Below, one piece after another: positions 35,102 to 48,485 of a stretch of 64,000 nt of DNA. The DNA is taken from assembly GCA_015060865.1 (NCBI GenBank), contig SUXS01000004.1, positions 106,060 through 170,059 on the forward strand, read 5' to 3'. The first letter of the stretch is position 1; every line of letters starts with the position of its first letter. The position numbers were made by a program, and so were the translations under genes. The notes under the pieces were generated by a model. It did no database searches and was not told the DNA's origin. It saw only the letters and a program-made list of their open reading frames with translations. The stretch comes from Bacteroidales bacterium. Its GTDB lineage: Bacteria; Bacteroidota; Bacteroidia; Bacteroidales; Bacteroidaceae.

Positions 35102-36004
35102 TCACCATTGGTCTCGTGCAGACAAATCGTTTTCATAAGCATCAGCTAATCCTGATTCAACATCATCCCTACTCCAACCATCATAATACGCTTGTTCATC
35201 TCCATAGGGGGCACTCCAATTGTCATAATCATTCATTTTTTCATTTTCATAATCCCAAAATGATGTTTTATGATAATACTTTTTGTGGGGTTGCTTGGAA
35301 GTATTTAATTTAATATATTCTTCAAAAGATGTTTTGCCTATATCTTCTTTTTCATGTAATAGAAGGAAAACTTTACCCACACTATTTATCACAATTGAAA
35401 AGACAGGGTTTTGCGGTATTCCTTTAAGAGCGACAAAACCTATATTACAACCATAACAGAAATAAAGTTTATTATCCTTGCCTTTTTTAATATCTATTCG
35501 TGTACAATGAAATTTTGTTTTAAATTCTTCAACAGTATATGTGGCAATATAGCTTAATCCATCAAGCAAAGTTCCGGATTTCAATGATATCATAACAAGA
35601 TTGATTTTTAATTCTTCATTACCTTTTAAAGCTTTAACTTCGTCTAAATATCCTTCTTTAAGTGTCCATATCTTGTCATATTCAAGTGGAATTATGATAT
35701 TCCCTTTTGTATCTATAATTCCCCATTTGTTTTTCTCTTCAAGAACATCATATTTAACGACACGAGCATAGCCGCATACAAATTGACTATCACACCAACT
35801 GTATTTTCCAAATGGTATAACCTGTTGGTTGTATTGGTTGATATAAGCATATCCGTAATTTTGATTCCTAACCATTGAGAGTCCGCAGGAAAATGGATAC
35901 ATCTCTTTATACAAAAAAGGTATAACTATATCCCCCTTGCAGTTTTTTACTCCATATAAGCCATTGTCATCTTGACAAATATCTAATTCGGGAATCATAT
36001 TCAT
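35102..36004 (-). CDS. WG-repeat protein
   Basis: A 300-residue soluble protein with about three WG-type repeats in the first 130 residues (LYGVKNCKGDIVIPFLYKEM, YGYAYINQYNQQVIPFGKYS, KWGIIDTKGNIIIPLEYDKI). The middle is unassigned and the C-terminus (YDNWSAPYGDEQAYYDGWSR, then DVESGLADAYENDLSARDQW) is a Tyr/Asp-rich tail. WG repeats mediate protein contacts and are common in Bacteroidetes without a defined role. It follows the 36010 gene by 5 bp on the same strand. AT-rich. Confidence 0.75.
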   Translation of the reverse strand: MNMIPELDICQDDNGLYGVKNCKGDIVIPFLYKEMYPFSCGLSMVRNQNYGYAYINQYNQQVIPFGKYSWCDSQFVCGYARVVKYDVLEEKNKWGIIDTKGNIIIPLEYDKIWTLKEGYLDEVKALKGNEELKINLVMISLKSGTLLDGLSYIATYTVEEFKTKFHCTRIDIKKGKDNKLYFCYGCNIGFVALKGIPQNPVFSIVINSVGKVFLLLHEKEDIGKTSFEEYIKLNTSKQPHKKYYHKTSFWDYENEKMNDYDNWSAPYGDEQAYYDGWSRDDVESGLADAYENDLSARDQW

Positions 36005-36009
36005 TTTAT

Positions 36010-36363
36010 TTACATATTAATATACATGACAGGATTTTGCCTTTTCCCCAGTAAATGAGAAATGCTCATAAGAATATAAGGTGAATCTTCTATTTCCTCT
36101 CCCTCAAATTCCCAACGTCCTATATATTCTTCTGATAGAAACCAACGAGTGGGCTTAAAGACTCCAGCTATATATCCTTGAGAAACAGCAAAAACAAGTT
36201 CTGCTTTTTGGGCACGATTACCATTAAGTCTCCAATATTTCCTCGTGCACTCATAAAGTGTAGGTCTTTCGCATAAAAGATATGTTCTGCTTACATTTAA
36301 GCAGAGAATCTTTTCATTCTTTTTGTTCTCAAAAAGTCCGTAATCGCGAAAAGGGGCTTTCAT
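36010..36363 (-). CDS. Conserved small protein (possible PUA/EVE-like fold)
   Basis: A 117-residue protein with LNVSRTYLLCERPTLYECTR, AQKAELVFAVSQGYIAGVFK, PTRWF and GRWEFEGEEIEDSPY, ending LLGKRQNPVMY. The pattern of an early Tyr/Thr-rich segment, VFAVSQGYIAGVFKPTRW and a FEGEE motif recalls a widespread family of PUA- or EVE-like domains that may bind modified bases. The match is by memory of motif order only. It is the first gene of a pair with the WG-repeat protein. Confidence 0.6.
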   Translation of the reverse strand: MKAPFRDYGLFENKKNEKILCLNVSRTYLLCERPTLYECTRKYWRLNGNRAQKAELVFAVSQGYIAGVFKPTRWFLSEEYIGRWEFEGEEIEDSPYILMSISHLLGKRQNPVMYINM

Positions 36364-36651
36364 AATCGTTTATCATTAAATAGATTCGTTACAAAGGTAA
36401 TTCATTTTCCCTAATTAAAGAATGTTATTGCTTAGATTTTCATGTTTCCGACTTCTAAGGGGAGGAAGTATTCAGATAATCAATAAATTTTAAGTTAACT
36501 AACGTCGCGAAGCTGTATATTACAGAAAGTATAACATATTGCGTTTATGTATTCTTTACAATTCTATGGGTGGAACAGATTAAAGGGGTGAATTCAACTT
36601 ATTTAGAAGATCTAAGTTTGGTAAAAGATTCAATATCTGGATTTTTATTCC

Positions 36652-36803
36652 TATCTTCGCACTCGAAACATCCAGAGCAGTGTAACGCTGCACCAACCGA
36701 GCAGGGATGCCACGGTGGTTCAGAAGTTGTAGCGCTTTGAATAAAGCGCAAACAACTTTGTTACGATGTGGACAGATTTATTAACGTCAAAAAACATCCG
36801 ATT
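36652..36803 (+). promoter_or_regulatory. Structured 5' leader before the 36804 gene
   Basis: A -7-like TATCTTCG (36652-36659) is followed by a leader of about 140 nt. It can form GCAGTGTAACGCTGC and a long hairpin AAGTTGTAGCGCTTT / AAAGCGCAAACAACTT (36724-36758). I cannot assign it to a known riboswitch. The rest of the 440-bp gap (36364-36651) shows no ORF. Confidence 0.4.
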
Positions 36804-37085
36804 ATGACAAAGACAAATGCTTACGCCCAAGAGCGTATCGGCTTCTATGAAGCACGTTTCGCAAGCGAAACAATCAGCCAACTAGTAACTAACTTCAACA
36901 GCCTCGCCTCCTCACGGGGATGGACGGCAGAGCGCTCCTACTATTCTGCCGCTCTCACTCATGAGATGCAGCGGCGCGGCATTGACCTCACGGCCATCAT
37001 GAGCAATGACATGGGACAGCAGTCTATACGCTACGTCCGCGTGGCCTACGATGAGGATTCCCATGCACTGCTACCGATAGCATAA
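36804..37085 (+). CDS. Conserved hypothetical protein of Bacteroidales
   Basis: The ATG at 36804 (MTKTNAYAQERIGFYEARFA) is preferred over the longer ORF from 36768, because the N-terminus then aligns with the family I know from Bacteroides (AYAQERI.FY.ARFAS). The 93-residue protein continues QLVTNFNSLASSRGWTAERS, YYSAALTHEMQRRGIDLTAI and IRYVRVAYDEDSHALLPI. Its function is unknown; it is soluble and without metal motif. It has a structured leader and a following terminator, so it is a single-gene unit. Confidence 0.7.
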   Translation: MTKTNAYAQERIGFYEARFASETISQLVTNFNSLASSRGWTAERSYYSAALTHEMQRRGIDLTAIMSNDMGQQSIRYVRVAYDEDSHALLPIA

Positions 37086-37101
37086 GCATCGCAAATAATC
37101 G

Positions 37102-37141
37102 CCCCTCACCATCCTACTGCTCGGATGATGAGGGGTGTTTT
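37102..37141 (+). terminator. Terminator after the 36804 gene
   Basis: CCCCTCACCATCC pairs with GGATGATGAGGGG across a short loop (TACTGCTC), followed by TGTTTTGC. Good terminator shape on the plus strand. Confidence 0.7.
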
Positions 37142-37244
37142 GCAATGAATACTATACCTACAAGAAGAAAAGGTCATGACTACGGAAAAAATGATTGCGC
37201 CTTTGTAAGAAACGGGATGAACAATGCAATGTTGTTCCCTCTGA

Positions 37245-41402
<4,158 letters not shown>

Positions 41403-41558
41403 TCAAAATTCGCCATCTACCATTCCCAAGCACCATAAGCAGCAACATACAAAAAAGCACACAGCCACTTAGGGGACATCACCAAAAGCGAATGGCGAAG
41501 ACAAGAGCCCAAACGTGGCAATCAGTCATAAAAAAGACGAAAATAAACATTAAATATA

Positions 41559-41590
41559 TTTGTTTTTTCAATCACCTTGCACTACCTTTG
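41559..41590 (+). promoter_or_regulatory. Consensus Bacteroidetes promoter of the HU-SPOR gene
   Basis: TTTG (41559-41562), 20 bp, then TACCTTTG (41583-41590). The start codon is at 41599, so the transcript would be leaderless or have only a few leader bases. A second, weaker minus-strand signal, TATCTTCG at 41364-41371, may serve the GH2 gene in the same 268-bp divergent gap. Confidence 0.65.
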
Positions 41591-41598
41591 TGCTCCAA

Positions 41599-42747
41599 AT
41601 GAAGAGACTGGCTCAACATATCGAATTGCTACTACGTGACAACGACTGCGTGGTTCTGCCTGGTTTTGGCGGCATCATTTGTCATAATCAGCCAGCTTAC
41701 TATTTAGAAAAGGAGCATTTATACTATCCCCCTTCACGAGCCATCAGTTTTAATGCAGCGCTGAATCAGAACGACGGTCTGCTCGTACAGAGCTACATGC
41801 AAAGGTACAAGATAGGATATGCCAAGGCATCACTCCTCGTTGACGCTGCCGTAGAGACTCTACTTGATGCATTGTTTGAGGACGGAGAAGCCACATTGGC
41901 ACATATAGGAACTTTCAGACAGGACATACATGGAGCAATACAATTTATCCCCTATAATGCTGGTATTGAATCACCCATCCTCTATGGTCTGAGTTCGTTC
42001 TGCATATACACATTAAGCGAGCTACAGCACCAAAAGAATGCAGCAGATACCCCCAAAAAGGTTATCACACAATCAGAGAAAACCATCAGCCTACATATCG
42101 ACAAGAGATTTGTACGCCAACTAATAAACACAGCAGCAGCCATCCTCTTGCTGCTAACCATATCACTTCCCACGGGACGACATGGCGTTACAGACATGGC
42201 TTCCGCCTTGCAACTGCTATCCTCTCCCACCCCGACCGAAGCTATAGCGGAGCCCCCTATAGCCAACCTCGAAGCGAGTTGCACCGCCGTAAAAATGACT
42301 ACAACAGAAGTTGCAGCCACTGAAATATCAGAAGTACCAGAAGCGCCAGAGGTGCCTGTCGCAACACCTTCTACCACAACTTCCGGGCCATCCTCTACAT
42401 CCAAGGCTACAGCGCCAGTACAGACTTCCGGGCCAACAATAGCACAGCCTGCTGCCTCTGAGCCTGTAGCTACAGAAGCGCCAATGCCTATAGCCGAAAA
42501 AGCTACACCTGAAAAGACATACCATATCATCGTAGCCAGCTTGCCCAACCATCGAGGAGCCGACGAATTGCTAAGCAAATATAGCCAAAAAGGGTACTCC
42601 AACGTCCAATTGGTAGAGCGTGACAGCCGTATACGTATCTCAATCAAGCAGTTCACCAATAAGAACGCAGCCAACAACGAATTAAACAAACTGCGCGAGA
42701 ACCCAGACTATGAATATGCATGGATTCTTGCAGTACGCAACAACTAA
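41599..42747 (+). CDS. HU-CCDC81 and SPOR domain protein
   Basis: The start at 41599 (MKRLAQHIELLLRDNDCVVL) follows a consensus promoter; the longer ORF from 41560 is unlikely. Residues 1-130 hold two HU-CCDC81-type domains (PGFGGIICHNQPAYY, GYAKASLLVDAAVETLLDAL, LAHIGTFRQD). A membrane helix (about 176-195) is followed by a Pro/Thr/Ala-rich linker and a C-terminal SPOR domain (about 300-382, YHIIVASLPNHRGADELLSK). SPOR domains bind denuded septal peptidoglycan, so the protein likely works at the division site. The FHA gene follows 14 bp later. Confidence 0.88.
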   Translation: MKRLAQHIELLLRDNDCVVLPGFGGIICHNQPAYYLEKEHLYYPPSRAISFNAALNQNDGLLVQSYMQRYKIGYAKASLLVDAAVETLLDALFEDGEATLAHIGTFRQDIHGAIQFIPYNAGIESPILYGLSSFCIYTLSELQHQKNAADTPKKVITQSEKTISLHIDKRFVRQLINTAAAILLLLTISLPTGRHGVTDMASALQLLSSPTPTEAIAEPPIANLEASCTAVKMTTTEVAATEISEVPEAPEVPVATPSTTTSGPSSTSKATAPVQTSGPTIAQPAASEPVATEAPMPIAEKATPEKTYHIIVASLPNHRGADELLSKYSQKGYSNVQLVERDSRIRISIKQFTNKNAANNELNKLRENPDYEYAWILAVRNN

Positions 42748-42761
42748 CTTCTTGAAGAGAC

Positions 42762-43304
42762 ATGAAAAGAGTACGTTGCCCTAAATGCGACCATTTCATT
42801 CAATTCGACGAAACAAAGTACGAAGATGGGCAATCGCTCGTTTTTGTTTGCGACAATTGTCAGAAGCAGTTTGGCATTCGTATTGGAGTCAGCAAGCTAC
42901 GCGCGCTACAGAAGGACGAGAATAAAGGAGCCTTCACACACGATGATACAGAAAGCGAAAAGTTTGGAACAATCGTTGCCGTAGAAAACGTCTTTGGCTT
43001 TCGTCAAGAATACCCTTTGCATATAGGTGACAACATCATTGGACGTAGAAATAAAGGAGACGAAATAGACATTCCCATAGAGACAAACGACCCAAGCATG
43101 GACCGCCGCCATTGCATCATCAACGTTGCACGCAATAAAGCTGGAAAAATAGGCTATACACTGCGAGACAACAGTAGCCTCACCGGCACTTTTCTCATGA
43201 ACGAAATACTAGGTCCCAAAGACCGCATACGCATTGAGGATGGCTCTATCATCACATTAGGAGCCACATCACTCATCTTTAACGCCACACAGCCGAACGA
43301 CTAA
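42762..43304 (+). CDS. Zinc-ribbon FHA protein (second copy)
   Basis: A 180-residue protein with the same architecture as the FHA protein at 14450. The zinc ribbon is CPKCDHFIQFD...CDNC (residues 4-30). The FHA domain (about 80-175) has GDNIIGRRNKGDEIDIPIET, MDRRHCIINVARN, SSLTGTFLMNE and a C-terminal GATSLIF. The acidic-Thr tail motifs of the 14450 copy are missing. It is linked to the HU-SPOR gene, so its partner may be a division or envelope protein rather than the kinase island. Confidence 0.88.
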   Translation: MKRVRCPKCDHFIQFDETKYEDGQSLVFVCDNCQKQFGIRIGVSKLRALQKDENKGAFTHDDTESEKFGTIVAVENVFGFRQEYPLHIGDNIIGRRNKGDEIDIPIETNDPSMDRRHCIINVARNKAGKIGYTLRDNSSLTGTFLMNEILGPKDRIRIEDGSIITLGATSLIFNATQPND

Positions 43305-43353
43305 GATGCCGCTATGTGACTTTCCTAACAGAAAGAATCTTACAAAGGAAATT

Positions 43354-44055
43354 TTAATACAGTTCTGCAGTCTCGTAATTCTCCATATTCTCCTTCGCAG
43401 CATATATAAACTCGCTGATTGAAGGCTTTTCCTTGAAAGAAAGAGGAGCTTCATCCAAAACCCGCTGGATAAGAGGGGTAACAACAGGCTGAGGAAGACC
43501 ATTACACAACATAGAGAACCCACAGAGGCTCAACACATTATCATAATTCTCACTGATAAATCCGCAAACGAGCTCTTCCATATCAGTAGAAATCTTTGAG
43601 AATACAGAATCAATTACCTCCTTTATCTCACGTTCCGTATACCCATTCATAATCATTTGCGATTCCAAACGTTCAAGCTCCATCACTTTCAGCTCAAGCT
43701 TATGCTTACGGAACAAGAAGCCATACAAAGAATCATTGAGCGGCGTACCCTTAGCGCGTATCTCCATATCGCTAATGAGCACATCAGTCTTTCCGCCCTC
43801 CAGAACAACAGGCATTAAAGGATTACCATCAACAAACAAGGTCGCGACAATCACAGAATCAAGCTTGCCCTTCATCTTGAACTGACCATGCAACACCTCG
43901 CACGAGTCAATCACCTTCCAGGCATCCCCGATTGCCGTTTTCAGTACAACGGCACTTCCATCAATACTCGAAATCTTGGAAGTACCATCAATACGATACA
44001 CCTTAGAACATGACAAGCAAGCTGCTATACAGAGAAAACTTAGTAGTCTATACAT
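43354..44055 (-). CDS. DUF4369-type lipoprotein
   Basis: A 233-residue protein with a lipobox signal (MYRLLSFLCIAACLSC). The segment IDGTSKISSIDGSAVVLKTA and SCEVLHGQFKMKGKLDSVIV is the DUF4369 pattern seen at the N-terminus of many Bacteroidetes thiol-disulfide proteins; here no thioredoxin domain follows. The rest is helical. Probably a periplasmic or outer-membrane lipoprotein of unknown function, convergent with the FHA gene. Confidence 0.8.
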   Translation of the reverse strand: MYRLLSFLCIAACLSCSKVYRIDGTSKISSIDGSAVVLKTAIGDAWKVIDSCEVLHGQFKMKGKLDSVIVATLFVDGNPLMPVVLEGGKTDVLISDMEIRAKGTPLNDSLYGFLFRKHKLELKVMELERLESQMIMNGYTEREIKEVIDSVFSKISTDMEELVCGFISENYDNVLSLCGFSMLCNGLPQPVVTPLIQRVLDEAPLSFKEKPSISEFIYAAKENMENYETAELY

Positions 44056-44155
44056 TTGAAGCCATTAATAACACTGCAAAAGTACACTCTTATAACGGAT
44101 AAATAAAACCTTTTATCATTATTTAAGTATTATCTGCGGTTTTTGACGATTTCCA

Positions 44156-45172
44156 TCAATGCAGTATATGGTATATCAGTTCGCGCAATAGCCCTTTGTC
44201 CGTAGCATTGGCTCCGTAGCCTTTTGACAACGCATCATATTTGCGTATATCACTGATGATATACATCACCTTCCAGGCATTATAGTAGCGCATGGCCGTC
44301 TGGTACTCCTTGGCCTGCCACGGATTGCGTAGGTCCAGATAGGCCGCAATGCCGTTGTCCGATTTGTCGGGTGCATAGTAGGCCATCATCAGGTTGGCAT
44401 AGAAGTTGAAGAGCATGGCCAACACCATAGGCATGGCGAATGTCTTCTTGTTATCCTCCATATATTTGGCAATGGTGTTGGCTTTCACCACATCCTTTAC
44501 CATGAGCGCGTTCTTCAGCTCAAACACGTTATAGTCCTTGCTTATGCCCACGCACTCCTCCACCAGTTCAGGTGTGATGGGTTCATCGGTCTTCGGTTTA
44601 GCAATGATAAGTTTGTCCAGTTCACTGGCCATTCGGCTAAGGTCGGCTCCTATGCTCTCGACCATCATACCCGCCGCCTTCACATCGATTGCCGTCCCTT
44701 TGGAACGCACGTAGCTACTGATAAAGCTGGGTAGCATGGTATCCTTCAGCTTCTTCGACTCAAATAGCCGTCCATTCTTCTCTATCTCCACCGCTACCTT
44801 CTTGCGGCGGTCGATGGTTCCATATTTATGGCAGAATACGAGCACCGTCGTTGGCTGTGGTTTCTGCAGGTAATACACCAGTTCCTCCATGTTGCGCAGT
44901 GTCTGTGCCTCCTTCACGATGATTACCTGGTGCTCCGCCATCATCGGATAGCGCTTGGCAGCCGCAATGATGCTACCTATATCCGTATCCTGACCATAGA
45001 TTACCATTTGGTTAAATCCACGTTCCTCTTCCGTGAGCACATTCTCTGCGATATAGTCCGATAGACGATCTATATAGTAGGGTTCCTCCCCCATCAAATA
45101 ATACACAGGAGCAAACTGCCGTGAGTTAATCTCCTTGATGATGCTGTCGTATGTTATCTCTTGCTTAGCCAT
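44156..45172 (-). CDS. holA: DNA polymerase III delta subunit
   Basis: The start at 45172 (MAKQEITYDSIIKEINSRQF) is preferred; three more residues are possible upstream. The HolA pattern is FAPVYYLMGEEPYYIDRLSD, YPMMAEHQVIIVKEAQTLRN, TTVLVFCHKYGTIDRRKKVA and AAGMMVESIGADLSRMASEL, with the collar domain at the end. Delta opens the sliding clamp in the clamp-loader complex. Length (338) is normal. Upstream DNA to 45351 holds no further ORF. Confidence 0.93.
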   Translation of the reverse strand: MAKQEITYDSIIKEINSRQFAPVYYLMGEEPYYIDRLSDYIAENVLTEEERGFNQMVIYGQDTDIGSIIAAAKRYPMMAEHQVIIVKEAQTLRNMEELVYYLQKPQPTTVLVFCHKYGTIDRRKKVAVEIEKNGRLFESKKLKDTMLPSFISSYVRSKGTAIDVKAAGMMVESIGADLSRMASELDKLIIAKPKTDEPITPELVEECVGISKDYNVFELKNALMVKDVVKANTIAKYMEDNKKTFAMPMVLAMLFNFYANLMMAYYAPDKSDNGIAAYLDLRNPWQAKEYQTAMRYYNAWKVMYIISDIRKYDALSKGYGANATDKGLLRELIYHILH

Positions 45173-45351
45173 AGAATACATCGTTTGTGACTTGAATGAT
45201 TACGCATTCTCAAATGGCAGTCTTACGCGCCCATTTGTTTCACGATGTAAAGGTACTATTTTTTTGCAGTAAATACAACTTCTATTCATATTCTTGCGCC
45301 GACAGCCATCGATGATTCTAATCTTTCCCGTTGACTATAGCGCTTGTGCCT

Positions 45352-46020
45352 TCACACCTTATACTTCGCCCAGATGGTTTCGCCCATCCTCTCCACACTC
45401 ATCAGCTGCAGCTTGGTGGGAGCGATGTCAGCATCCAGGCCATCAAATACCGCCGCCATGCCCTTGCGTCCGTCAATGCCCGGGCACCACATCATGCTCA
45501 CCTCGTCGAGTAGTCCGGCTTTCAGGAATGCCCCGTTGATGTTTCCGCCTCCTGTGACGCTCAGCCTCTCCACGCCAAACTCCTCGTATAGAATCTCCAT
45601 CGCTCTGGGCAGGTCAATACCGTTCTTGCCCGTTGCCACCCATGAGATATGCTGCTTGGTTAGCGTGTCGTGATACTCTTTCGGGCAAGCCTCCGATGTG
45701 ATTACGAGGAGAGGCATCCCGTCAAACTGGTTTTGTGGCCAGCGCAGCTTGCCCATCGTGTCAATGGCTACGATATACCCCTTGGCCCTGATGGCTGCAT
45801 GACACTGCTCATCGCCAATGGGCGATTTGTCTTCAGCGTCGAAGGGTTCTGGCAACGCATAATGCATCTGCATGGTCACTCTTCCCATCAATGTCGATGG
45901 GCAACCCAATTGGCCCAGTGCCTCGTAATACTCGTCACCGCCCTCAATCTGTTCCGTCACGTCACAATCGATGCGTCCGTCAAGGAGCGACATCATGTGA
46001 CAAATAATGTATGGTCTCAT
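45352..46020 (-). CDS. RibD C-terminal/DHFR-like reductase, copy 1
   Basis: A 222-residue protein of the RibD_C fold: MRPYIICHMMSLLDGRID, STLMGRVTMQMHYALPEPFD, GYIVAIDTMGKLRWPQ and LSVTGGGNINGAFLKAGLLD. Such proteins reduce pteridine- or flavin-related ketones with NADPH; the true substrate is unknown, and the riboflavin pathway RibD deaminase half is missing. A near-identical copy lies at 50721, with conserved flanks of about 20-30 bp at each end, so a short segment was duplicated. Confidence 0.85.
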   Translation of the reverse strand: MRPYIICHMMSLLDGRIDCDVTEQIEGGDEYYEALGQLGCPSTLMGRVTMQMHYALPEPFDAEDKSPIGDEQCHAAIRAKGYIVAIDTMGKLRWPQNQFDGMPLLVITSEACPKEYHDTLTKQHISWVATGKNGIDLPRAMEILYEEFGVERLSVTGGGNINGAFLKAGLLDEVSMMWCPGIDGRKGMAAVFDGLDADIAPTKLQLMSVERMGETIWAKYKV

Positions 46021-46070
46021 CTACTATTTATATATTGTTGTTCTAAGCAATGTCAACTATTCATAGTGTA

Positions 46071-47389
46071 TTACATGTCGGTCATGGACAACCCTTTTTG
46101 CGACACCGTGTAATCCTTAAACTTGCCTGTGGCGCGAGTAAATACATCCACTTTATCATTAAGAGCGATAGCATCGAAGTTCTCCTCTTTTCTCTTTACC
46201 TCGATGAATACTGCTTCGTTGTTCAATTCGTTTTCGGCAACAATGTCAATCTCATTCTCGCCCTTTCGGTCCCACCAACTGCCGATGCGTGTGTACGCTT
46301 TGCTCTCCACAAGTACACGCTTGAAATATCGTTCGAGCATCTTGCCGCTGAAAGTCTCATAGTCACGGTTGATGATAGTCTTTACGGAATCGTAGTTCTC
46401 AATTTCAAGCATATAGTTATACTTGTATATGAAGCGGAACCAGAAGGTGAAAAAGTTGTCCTCAATCGTATAGCGAACATTCTTTGTTGAACTCTTCTCG
46501 AAGATGGGCTGATTTTTGGTAATTACCTCATACTCCTTCTCCAATTTTGTAAGGTAGCCACCAATCTCCCTGCCGACAATCTGTTCAATCTCCGAGCGTA
46601 GTGTCTTGCCACGGGCGATGGCCGAGAGGATGGAGAAATAGACTCCATAGTCCTTACCAAACTCCTCGATAAGTATAGCCTTGCCTTCGCTCAAGAATAC
46701 AGAGTCTGCTTTGATGATATGATTAAGCATCTTTGTCTTGGTTGTAGCTCCAGCATCAACGAGCAACTGAACATATTTTGCCACTCCACCCGTGAATGAG
46801 TATAATGCCAATAAGTCCTCGGCAGTGTGCAGGGATTATATTCCGCCATTATCTCTTTCAATACAGCAGTAGTGAATGGCCTAATCGACATAAAACGAGT
46901 CTGACGATTATACAGCGGCTCCTTCTTGTCCTTGAAAATTTTAGTCATCATCGAGAATATAGAACCACACACAATAAGGTTGATATGAGCCTTTGTGTGA
47001 TACATATCCCAAATGCGTTGCATATCACTATACACAGACTTGTTTACCTTGAAAAACTCTTGAAACTCATCAATAAATAGTGTGATTGGATGCTCGATAG
47101 ATAGTTTCATCAGATACTCGAAAATCTCAGGAAATCGCTCCGCCCTGCCCATTGTCGGGATACCCAACTTATTCTCAATCTCTTGTATATAATCCGTACA
47201 CAGATCACTCTCAGCCTTGCGTGCAACAAAGAAATAGAGTATCGGCTCTTCTTCATACGCTTTCAACACAAGCGATGTCTTACCGATACGACGACGACCT
47301 GTCACCACCGTAAACTGAGCATTACTCTTTGAGAGTTCAAGGACCTCTTTGAGTGATGCAATCTCCTCTGTTCTATCGAAAAATCTCAT
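46071..47389 (-). pseudogene. AAA ATPase (DUF234 type) broken by a frameshift
   Basis: Two overlapping frames make one protein. The first (start at 47389, MRFFDRTEEIASLKEVLEL) holds Walker A TGRRRIGKTSLV, Walker B ITLFIDEFQEF and RQTRFMSIRPFT. The second carries LYSFTGGVAKYVQLLVDAGA, the winged helix and the C-terminal DUF234 nuclease-like part (GENEIDIVAENE, EVKRKE). They join near 46822-46830, where the frame is off by one or two bases in AEYNPCTAEDLLALY. The longer ORF from 47458 is unlikely because a -7 box TATATTTG lies at 47445-47452. It could be a sequencing error or a true pseudogene. Confidence 0.8.
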
Positions 47390-47408
47390 ACAACTATAAT
47401 CAAGTTCC

Positions 47409-47452
47409 GAAACAATTGTTTCCGAAACGGCTGTTTCGCAACTGCAAATATA
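47409..47452 (-). promoter_or_regulatory. Promoter with two palindromes before the AAA ATPase
   Basis: On the minus strand TATATTTG (47445-47452) is a perfect -7 box. Directly downstream are two 14-bp palindromes of the form GAAAC-N4-GTTTC, 47409-47422 (GAAACAATTGTTTC) and 47424-47437 (GAAACGGCTGTTTC), 15 bp apart. They look like an autoregulatory operator or paired RNA hairpins in the leader. Confidence 0.6.
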
Positions 47453-47583
47453 GTGCAAGCCGAGATAAGAACAAAATAAATTCTTTTATTTTTTATTACG
47501 AGGCGCAACCTATATTGCGCTTAAGCGAAATTAGTACAAGCCGAGCGAAGAATAAAACAAATCTATTTGTTTTTTATTCTACA

Positions 47584-48309
47584 CTATATACACCTATTCA
47601 GCTCCTCCTTTGTCTGCTGCCAGTTGGGCAGGTAGTGAGTGAGTAGCGATTTGAATTGTTCATTGTGCAGGCGCACGATGATGTGCAGCAGCTCGTGCAC
47701 CACCACATACTCTATGCAGTGCACCGGCCGCTTCATCAGTTCCAGGTTAAAGTTGATGTCGTGAGTCCTGTGGTTGCAGCTTCCCCACCTCGTCTTCATC
47801 TGCTTTATGGTCGTTCGGTTGGCTTTCACCCCTATCGTTTGCTCCCATTTCCCGATGAGTTCAGCGAGCAGCGTTTTCAGTTCCGCACGATACCATTCCT
47901 GCAGTATCGCTGCTCGGCGCTCCTTCGTGGCTCCCTCGCGTACATATAATATAATGTATTCGTTGCCTTCGGTCTCCACCTTTGCCGGGCCATTATAGTA
48001 TATAACCTTCAGCCTATAGCTGTGCCCCTTGTAGTAATGCACCTCTCCTGACACATACTCCCGTGGCGTGGGCTGTTTCTTCTCACCAACCCTCTTTACG
48101 CGCTGCCTTATCCACGCCTCTTTGGAGAGGACAAACCGCCGTATCGCCTCCTCGCTCATCATCATGGGTGCAGAAACACGTATGCGGGCATCCGTTGGTG
48201 AGACCCTCAAGTAGAGGTTCTTGATCCACTTCCGCTCCACTTCCACTGCCATGCCCGCCACCTCGATGACGCTCACTTCTTTTCTCTTTCTACCTATTGT
48301 CAGGCGCAT
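47584..48309 (-). CDS. YgjP-like (DUF45/SprT-type) metallopeptidase
   Basis: A 241-residue protein. The zinc site is VVHELLHIIVRLHNEQF (HExxH with a downstream His), preceded by TRWGSCNHRTHDINFNLELM and the N-terminal VEVERKWIKNLYLRVSPTDA. YgjP-like proteins are predicted zinc peptidases that often accompany type I restriction or DNA repair genes. No such partner lies next to it here. The start could also be the Met of MAVEVERK, since the first 18 residues are less typical. Terminal hairpins with A/T arms lie in the 125 bp downstream. Confidence 0.85.
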   Translation of the reverse strand: MRLTIGRKRKEVSVIEVAGMAVEVERKWIKNLYLRVSPTDARIRVSAPMMMSEEAIRRFVLSKEAWIRQRVKRVGEKKQPTPREYVSGEVHYYKGHSYRLKVIYYNGPAKVETEGNEYIILYVREGATKERRAAILQEWYRAELKTLLAELIGKWEQTIGVKANRTTIKQMKTRWGSCNHRTHDINFNLELMKRPVHCIEYVVVHELLHIIVRLHNEQFKSLLTHYLPNWQQTKEELNRCI

Positions 48310-48427
48310 CGCATCATTATTCCATTTCCCTACAAAAGTACAACTATTTTCAACTTAATACGGATAAATGACAATTTTTCTCCATCTTTAATACAGATAA
48401 AAGCTGAAGAATCGCCAATTCTCTTCA

Positions 48428-48467
48428 ATCAAAAATCCCTACCCTCGATGAAGAGAGTAGGGGTTTG
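48428..48467 (-). terminator. Terminator of the second GH2 gene
   Basis: On the minus strand ACCCCTACTC pairs with GAGGGTAGGGAT across CTTCATC, followed by TTTTTTGATT. It lies about 20 bp after the GH2 stop. Confidence 0.7.
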
Positions 48468-48485
48468 TTATATATTGGGGCTGCA

